Origin: Olsenella_L kribbiana
GTDB lineage: Bacteria > Actinomycetota > Coriobacteriia > Coriobacteriales > Atopobiaceae
Direction: 5' to 3'
NCBI RefSeq assembly: GCF_036408795.1
Contig: NZ_JAZGJP010000002.1
Location: 186,001-250,000 of the forward strand
DNA: 64,000 nt
How positions within the stretch are numbered: the first letter of the stretch is position 1; each line of letters starts with the position of its first letter. The translations under genes and the position numbers were made by a program. Shown piece after piece: positions 59,364 to 64,000 of the stretch. Under the pieces are notes generated by a model. That model searched no databases and was not told the DNA's origin. It saw only the letters and a program-made list of their open reading frames with translations.

Positions 59364-60059
59364 CTATCCCAGCCTATGCGCGCAGCGGTACTGGTACGCT
59401 GCGCTGATGATCTGGCAGCAGCCCTCGCGGCCCCAGACAGAGCGGTCCACCACCAGGTCCTTGCCCATGTGCATGTCCCACTTGCCGCCCGAGAAGCGCG
59501 TGTAGAATTTCTCGCGCTCCTTCTGCTTGCTGCGCACAAGGAGCTTTCCCTCAATAGCGCCGATGTGGCGCTTCGTGCTGACGATGCGCACGCGCTCGTC
59601 CATCGGTGCAGTTATGAGCACACTGATCAGGTTGGGGTTGTCCCGCAGGATATAGTCTGAGAGGCGGCCTTCGATGATGCACGTGCGTGACATGCCCAGG
59701 TCCAGGATGGTCTGGCGCATCGCCTGGAAGAAGCGCTCGGACGTGGTGCGCTGGTCGGTCACGTCGGGCAGGTAGGTCAAAGGTCCTGACGTATTCTTCT
59801 CGTCGAAGCTTGCGAGCTCGCCCACCTCGACGCCCGAGCTCAGAGCCGAACGCACAAGGAGCTCGTTGTCGTAAAGGGGGATGCCCAGGTGCTTTTCCAG
59901 AAGGACACCGATCTCGTGGCCCTCGGCGCCGTAGTCGCGTGCGATGGATATGACCACAGGGTTTGGCGCCCCTGCGGAATCGGGTCCTTTGGTCGGGGCA
60001 GAGCCCGGCACGGATATGGAGGAGTCGGGCGCGCCTGCGAACTTGCTTGTATCTGACAT
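59364..60059 (-). CDS. Cytidylate kinase-like family protein
   Basis: A 231-residue protein of the PF13189 cytidylate-kinase-like family. A disordered Ser/Pro/Gly-rich start (about 30 residues) precedes VVISIARDYGAEGHEIG, which carries a divergent P-loop without the classical Lys. Then come LYDNELLVRSA, TCIIEGRLSDYILRD and ISVLITAPMDERVR. ATG 60059 has AAGGAG 7 bases upstream, better than the in-frame ATG at 60077. It is the last gene of the amino-acid ABC operon. Its substrate is unknown. Confidence 0.85.
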   Translation of the reverse strand: MSDTSKFAGAPDSSISVPGSAPTKGPDSAGAPNPVVISIARDYGAEGHEIGVLLEKHLGIPLYDNELLVRSALSSGVEVGELASFDEKNTSGPLTYLPDVTDQRTTSERFFQAMRQTILDLGMSRTCIIEGRLSDYILRDNPNLISVLITAPMDERVRIVSTKRHIGAIEGKLLVRSKQKEREKFYTRFSGGKWDMHMGKDLVVDRSVWGREGCCQIISAAYQYRCAHRLG

Positions 60060-60081
60060 TCCGGTCTCCTTTGCCATTGTG

Positions 60082-60729
60082 CTATGCCGCCACGAGCTTC
60101 CGCTGGCGCGAACGGACTGCCAGCGAAATCGAGAAATTCAGCACGAAGTAGGTCAGCAGCACGAAGCCATACAGCAGAAGGATCTGTTCCAGCGTAGCTG
60201 CCTGGCCCATGACCACCGAGGAGTTGCGCATGAACTCGTGCACGTCGATGCCGCGCAGGTACGAGGTATCCTTGATAACGGTAGTGCACTGGCTGAACAG
60301 AGCAGGGACGATCATCTTGAATGTCTGGGGCAGGACGATGAGCCGCATGGTCTGGAAGAAGCCGAAGCTCTGAGACTGGGCAGCCTCGAACTGTCCCTTG
60401 GGAATCGCGTTCAGTCCGCCACGGACGATCTCAGCCATGACAGCAGAGGTGAACACCGTGAACACCAGGATGGAGATCAGAAGCTCGTTGCCCTTCATGG
60501 TGAAGCGGAAGATTAGGATCCACAGCAGGTTGGGCGTGCAGCGGAACAGCTCGATGTAGGCGCTCACCAGCCAGCTGGCCCAGCGCCAGGGGCCATGTGC
60601 GTACGTCTTTATCAGTGCCAGGATGGTGCCGAACACGATGGACAGCACGATGGAGGCGGCCGAGATGATGATGGTATTCACCAGACCGGTCAGCATGAAG
60701 GTGACGTTTGCGGGAGTGAAGATGTCCAT
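60082..60729 (-). CDS. Polar amino-acid ABC transporter permease (GluD-like)
   Basis: A 215-residue inner-membrane permease of the HisM/GlnP family with about five spans. The ATPase-coupling EAA loop reads GLNAIPKGQFEAAQSQSFGFFQTMRLIVLPQ. AAGGAGG lies in the end of the preceding permease gene, 3 bases before which that gene stops. With the other permease it forms the membrane channel. Confidence 0.93.
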   Translation of the reverse strand: MDIFTPANVTFMLTGLVNTIIISAASIVLSIVFGTILALIKTYAHGPWRWASWLVSAYIELFRCTPNLLWILIFRFTMKGNELLISILVFTVFTSAVMAEIVRGGLNAIPKGQFEAAQSQSFGFFQTMRLIVLPQTFKMIVPALFSQCTTVIKDTSYLRGIDVHEFMRNSSVVMGQAATLEQILLLYGFVLLTYFVLNFSISLAVRSRQRKLVAA

Positions 60730-60732
60730 ATG

Positions 60733-61482
60733 CTACGCCTCCTTCATCTTCGTGCTGGCAGGGATCTTGACGGCGTGGCGCACCTTGGGCAGGCGCTTGC
60801 TGCGCTTCTCGAGCCAGGTGATGAGCATTGCCAGCGGGAAGCAGATGATGAAGTACATGACACAGCACAGGATGTATCCCTGGAGGTAGCCTGTGTCAGA
60901 AACGATCACATCAGCCTGATACATGAGGTCGCCGCCAGCGATCAGCGCCAGGACCGAGGTGTTCTTGACCAGGTTCAGGGCCTGATTGGCCAAAGGCGGC
61001 AGGATGATCTTGAACGTCTGCGGAAGGATGATGTAGCGGTATGCCTGCACGCGCGTGAAGCCCTGTGATATGGCACCTTCCATCTGGCCGCGCGGGATGG
61101 CCTGGATGCCGGTGCGGATGACTTCCGCCACGTAGGCTGCGTGGTACATGCCTACGCCCACGACGCCGAGGACGAACGGCGCAATCCTCACGGGGGAGGA
61201 CGCGCCCTGGATGGCCATCAGGATGCGCGGACCTGCTGTGTACATGAAGAACACCTGCACGACAACGGGGGTGTTCTGGTAGATCTCCACGTATACACGG
61301 GCTATGCCGCGCAGGATCTTCGAGCGTGTAGTCGAGAACACGCCCAGTATCGTGCCGAGCACAAGTGCCACAGCCAATCCTGCCAAGGCGACCCTGAGGG
61401 TGAAGAAGAACCCCTGCCACAGAAGGTCGCTCTCTGCCAGGGTCTTGGCCCAGCGCTTTGTCATCAGAAGCCCGCCGAGCAT
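60733..61482 (-). CDS. Polar amino-acid ABC transporter permease (GluC-like)
   Basis: A 249-residue HisM/GlnP-family permease. The EAA loop is TGIQAIPRGQMEGAISQGFTRVQAYRYIILPQ; N-terminal GFFFTLRVALAGLAVALVLG is the usual first span. A basic C-terminal tail (LEKRSKRLPKVRHAVK) is present. GAAAGGGG precedes the ATG. It follows the binding-protein gene across a strong hairpin. Confidence 0.93.
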   Translation of the reverse strand: MLGGLLMTKRWAKTLAESDLLWQGFFFTLRVALAGLAVALVLGTILGVFSTTRSKILRGIARVYVEIYQNTPVVVQVFFMYTAGPRILMAIQGASSPVRIAPFVLGVVGVGMYHAAYVAEVIRTGIQAIPRGQMEGAISQGFTRVQAYRYIILPQTFKIILPPLANQALNLVKNTSVLALIAGGDLMYQADVIVSDTGYLQGYILCCVMYFIICFPLAMLITWLEKRSKRLPKVRHAVKIPASTKMKEA

Positions 61483-61507
61483 GCGATGCCCCTTTCGATA
61501 GATGGAT

Positions 61508-61539
61508 GGGGCCGCCCGGATACTGTGCCGGACGGCCCC
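61508..61539 (-). promoter_or_regulatory. Intercistronic hairpin between binding protein and permease genes
   Basis: GGGGCCGCCCGG and CCGGACGGCCCC pair over 12 positions with one mismatch and no T run. It probably stabilises the upstream binding-protein message or attenuates the permeases. Confidence 0.6.
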
Positions 61540-61559
61540 GTGGACATGAGCTTCAGACG

Positions 61560-62456
61560 CTAGGCGTCGAGGCCGTTGGCAGCTATGAGCTCGTCCAGCT
61601 CGCCGGAGGACTTGAGGTCGTCGATAACGCCGTTCACGAGGTCGGTCAGCTCAGTGGCGTTCAGGTTCGTGGCGACACCGTACTGCTGCTCGCCGAAGAT
61701 GATGTCAGGGCACAGGAGCTCGTTCGAGTCATCCTCATAGCCATGCAGGATGGAGCGGTCGACCGAGAACACGTCGATGGTCTGGGATGACAGGGCTGCC
61801 GACAGGGTGGGGTAGTCGGGGAACTCCTGGAAGGTGACATTCAGGCTGCTCTTCCCCTGATCCTGCAGCATCTGCTGCACGGCATCCTTCGTCGTGGCTC
61901 CCTGTGCGACGCCGATGATCTTGCCATCCAGATCGTCCAGGGTCTTCATGCCAGAGGACTTCAGCACCAGCATGCCCAGCGAGTCAGTGTAGTACGGGTC
62001 CGAGAAGTTCCATGACTGCTTGCGCTCTTCGGTGATGGTGTAGGTGGCAGCCACCAGGTCAAGCTCGCCGGAGTCGAGCAGGGGTCCGCGGGTCTTTGCA
62101 GTGACGCCGGTGAAGGAGACCTTGTCGCCGGACTTGGCCTCATCGGCGGTGATACCGAAGATCTTTCCGGCAATCTGGTAGCACAGGTCGACCTCGAGGC
62201 CGTCATAGGTGCCCGTGTTGGGGTCATCGTAGCCGAATCCGGGGACATCGGTCTTGATGCCGCACTTCAGCGTGCCGCGGTCCTTGATGGACTGGATGCC
62301 AGGATCGGAGGTCACCGTGTTTTCGGAGTCCGAGCTGCTGGAGCTGCTGGACGTGGTGTCGTCATCTGAGTTGTCGCAGCCAGCAAGTGCAAGGCTGGCG
62401 AGGGCGGCAGAGCCGAACGCGAAGCTGATGAAGGATCTGCGGGTGATGCTGGACAT
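61560..62456 (-). CDS. Polar amino-acid ABC transporter substrate-binding lipoprotein (GluB-like)
   Basis: A 298-residue binding protein (SBP_bac_3). The signal has a twin-arginine start (SITRRSFISFAFG) and lipobox LALAGC, then a Ser/Asp-rich linker. The domain starts IKDRGTLKCGIKTDVPGFGY and contains GLEVDLCYQIAGKIFG and FSDPYYTDSLGML. The order ATPase, binding protein, permease, permease matches gluABCD of Corynebacterium, so glutamate or aspartate is the best guess. Confidence 0.92.
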   Translation of the reverse strand: MSSITRRSFISFAFGSAALASLALAGCDNSDDDTTSSSSSSSDSENTVTSDPGIQSIKDRGTLKCGIKTDVPGFGYDDPNTGTYDGLEVDLCYQIAGKIFGITADEAKSGDKVSFTGVTAKTRGPLLDSGELDLVAATYTITEERKQSWNFSDPYYTDSLGMLVLKSSGMKTLDDLDGKIIGVAQGATTKDAVQQMLQDQGKSSLNVTFQEFPDYPTLSAALSSQTIDVFSVDRSILHGYEDDSNELLCPDIIFGEQQYGVATNLNATELTDLVNGVIDDLKSSGELDELIAANGLDA

Positions 62457-62580
62457 GGTCTACCTCCAATGGTTGTGATGGCATGGTGATGCTTCAGGTG
62501 CTGAGAGAAGCCCTGGCCAGCGAACTCGGCGAAGCAAAGGGCTCGTCTCCTGATGAAATCCCGGACTGCAGGGCCGACTC
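62457..62580 (-). other. Intercistronic gap between ATPase and binding-protein genes
   Basis: 124 bases with an AGCCCT/AGGGCT stem on the minus strand (about 62498-62544). There is no T run, so it is a leader or processing hairpin rather than a terminator. Confidence 0.4.
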
Positions 62581-63312
62581 CTAGCGAAGTATCTTGCTCA
62601 GGAACTCCTGGCAGCGCGGGTTTTCTGGGTGCTCGAAGAAGTGCTCGGGCGTGCCGGTCTCCAGAATCTGGCCGTCATCCATGAACACGACACGATCGGC
62701 TACCTGACGTGCAAAGCCCATTTCGTGCGTGACGCAGATCATCGTGATGTTCTCGTGCGCCAGCTCGACCATTACATTCAGGACCTCGCTGACCATCTCG
62801 GGATCCAATGCACTGGTGGGCTCATCCAGCAGCATGATGGGCTGCCTCGTACAAAGTGCGCGGGCGATGGCAACGCGCTGCTGCTGGCCGCCCGAGAGGT
62901 TCTGCGGGAACTCGTTGGCCTTCTGTATCAGGCCAACGCGCTCAAGGTTCTTCATGGCCTCCGCCTCGGCCTGCTCACGGCTCTTCTTCTGAAGCTTCAT
63001 GGGCGCGAGCGTGAGATTGCCCATGACCGTCATGTTCGGGTAGAGATTGAACTGCTGGAACACCATCGACGTGTACTTGCGGGTGATAGCGTTGTGGTTC
63101 TTCCGGGTCATGAGCTGCCCGTCGATGTACACCTCGCCGGATGTGGGCTCCTCCAGCCAGTTGATCGAACGAATCAGCGTAGACTTGCCCGAGCCTGACG
63201 GCCCGATGAGCACCAGCTTCTCGCCTTCCCTGACGGAGAGGTTCACGTCCTTCAGGACGTGCAGGTCGCCGAAGTACTTGTTCAGATTCTTGATTTCGAT
63301 CATGTCGGCCAT
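62581..63312 (-). CDS. Polar amino-acid ABC transporter ATP-binding protein (GluA/GlnQ-like)
   Basis: A 243-residue ATPase with Walker A GPSGSGKSTLIRS, Q-loop FQQFNLYP, signature LSGGQQQRVAIARAL, Walker B IMLLDEPTSALDP and H-loop CVTHEMGFA. It belongs to the HisP/GlnQ group for polar amino acids. AGGAGG precedes the ATG. It is the first gene of the five-gene operon. Confidence 0.95.
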   Translation of the reverse strand: MADMIEIKNLNKYFGDLHVLKDVNLSVREGEKLVLIGPSGSGKSTLIRSINWLEEPTSGEVYIDGQLMTRKNHNAITRKYTSMVFQQFNLYPNMTVMGNLTLAPMKLQKKSREQAEAEAMKNLERVGLIQKANEFPQNLSGGQQQRVAIARALCTRQPIMLLDEPTSALDPEMVSEVLNVMVELAHENITMICVTHEMGFARQVADRVVFMDDGQILETGTPEHFFEHPENPRCQEFLSKILR

Positions 63313-64000
63313 ATAGACCTCCTGCCAGCCGTTTCATGTATCTGATAGTAAGGAGGCAGTGCTATCGGCAGGAAAACGACGAGTTTCCAAACAGAGCAAT
63401 AGAATTAATGATGTCTGTCGAACATACGGCAGAAGTGTTACGGCACGTGCGCATTCATGAACCTGGGCATCTCGGCTGCTGAGGATTGTGGCCATGCTGC
63501 TCGCATGGAGCTCTGTGGTGCCCGCGATGAGCAGACGCATCGGCACTTGATTCTGAGACAGGCAGTCCAGGCCGGTTTTCGTCCCAGATGTTCGATGCCG
63601 CTCGAGCCCTTCGGATATGAGACGGAGAGGCACCTGTCCCTTGCCGTGATTTCGTGGCAAGGATGCTGCTGCGCATGCGGCCCGGGCGCGGGCTTGAGGG
63701 ACATTCTTCGCTATGTGCACCGCCCTGCGGGAAAGCGCATTTCGAGGCTTGTCCTTCCGTTGCCAAGCCGGGGGCATCGATATCGGGACCGTGTGTATGC
63801 GTGGCAACCGGAGAACATGAGAATGGCCAGGGATGTCTGCATGCCTCATGTACGGGAGTACGGGACGCGTCCGCAGTGGCATCTTCTTCAAGGCATTGAT
63901 AGACGCGGGCAATATCAAACGGCAATGCTAGGAGTCATAGCGAGTGCTGTAGCTTTGCTCGGGTGGCCATAGGCTGCCGCCGGCTGCACCGGCATATGCC
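63313..64000. other. Terminal stretch without a supported gene
   Basis: About 690 bases. The minus strand near 63330-63345 holds TACTAT, a possible -10 for the ABC operon. A 171-codon frame on the plus strand (63457-63972) is Cys/His/Arg rich and resembles no family; similar-length frames exist on the minus strand. Composition suggests a decayed gene rather than an intact one. Confidence 0.4.

Noticed and set aside
63457..63972. A 171-codon plus-strand frame near the window end
   Set aside because: No ribosome site, no family, unusual Cys/Arg content and overlapping minus-strand frames of equal length; listed only as an unsupported stretch.
1..64000. CRISPR arrays, insertion sequences, integrases, rRNA, tmRNA and replication origin
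   Set aside because: No spaced repeat arrays, transposase or integrase motifs, or rRNA-like sequence were seen anywhere in the window.

Overview
The window is 64 kb of GC-rich, densely coded bacterial chromosome. The codon use, the fermentative gene set (pyruvate formate-lyase, [FeFe] hydrogenase), the gluABCD-like gene order and the many Tat-type lipoprotein signals fit an anaerobic host-associated actinomycete, most likely class Coriobacteriia (Olsenella/Collinsella/Atopobium relatives). That placement is inference; no rRNA gene is present to test it.

Layout. 1-8.1 kb: a branched-chain amino-acid operon (ilvB 3' part, ilvA, ilvD, a DUF815 AAA+ ATPase, leuC, leuD, leuB) closed by a terminator. 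8.3-11.9 kb: a two-gene [FeFe]-hydrogenase operon in which the partner subunit joins a NuoF-type Fe-S domain to a GltD-type flavoprotein. 11.9-17.1 kb: a segment bounded on the left by a tRNA-Phe-like remnant and on the right by tRNA-Phe itself; it holds an aminotransferase, a nitroreductase, a PTS EIIA, a ROK kinase and a coiled-coil protein. 17.1-24.9 kb: a decaying stretch with a 38-bp direct repeat, small broken genes, a 2-hydroxyacid dehydrogenase, a frameshifted BglG-type antiterminator next to a deleted beta-glucoside PTS gene with a well preserved RAT antitermination leader, a CPBP protease and a tyrosine phosphatase. 25.1-26.4 kb: an NCS2 nucleobase permease. 26.7-27.3 kb: a candidate type I toxin-antitoxin locus with two tandem antisense-RNA modules. 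27.3-32.1 kb: a BceRSAB-like peptide-antibiotic sensing and detoxification module.

32-46 kb: TetR, a two-hydrolase operon, CutC, a CDF metal exporter, a glutathione peroxidase/OhrR-type pair with its operator, a bile-acid-symporter-family protein, an Rrf2/oxidoreductase/nitroreductase operon, a peptide-binding lipoprotein and a PepT-type peptidase. 45.9-50.4 kb: a lipoprotein carboxylesterase behind a long leader hairpin, then an MqsR-like toxin with a Panacea-domain antitoxin lying between the true pflB 3' end and a second, decayed copy of that 3' end. 50.4-53.4 kb: pflA-pflB with an FNR-like site at the expected activator position. 53.8-59.1 kb: a truncated VUT transporter, then a rhamnose-type operon (AraC regulator, rhaB, rhaD and a non-RhaA isomerase). 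59.4-63.3 kb: a polar amino-acid (glutamate-like) ABC transporter with a cytidylate-kinase-like gene at its end.

The recurring theme is fermentative energy metabolism and redox or envelope-stress sensing set among several decayed loci. The least routine loci are the tandem antisense-RNA/small-peptide locus, the GltD-linked hydrogenase, the tRNA-Phe remnant and the pflB-tail-flanked toxin-antitoxin islet.
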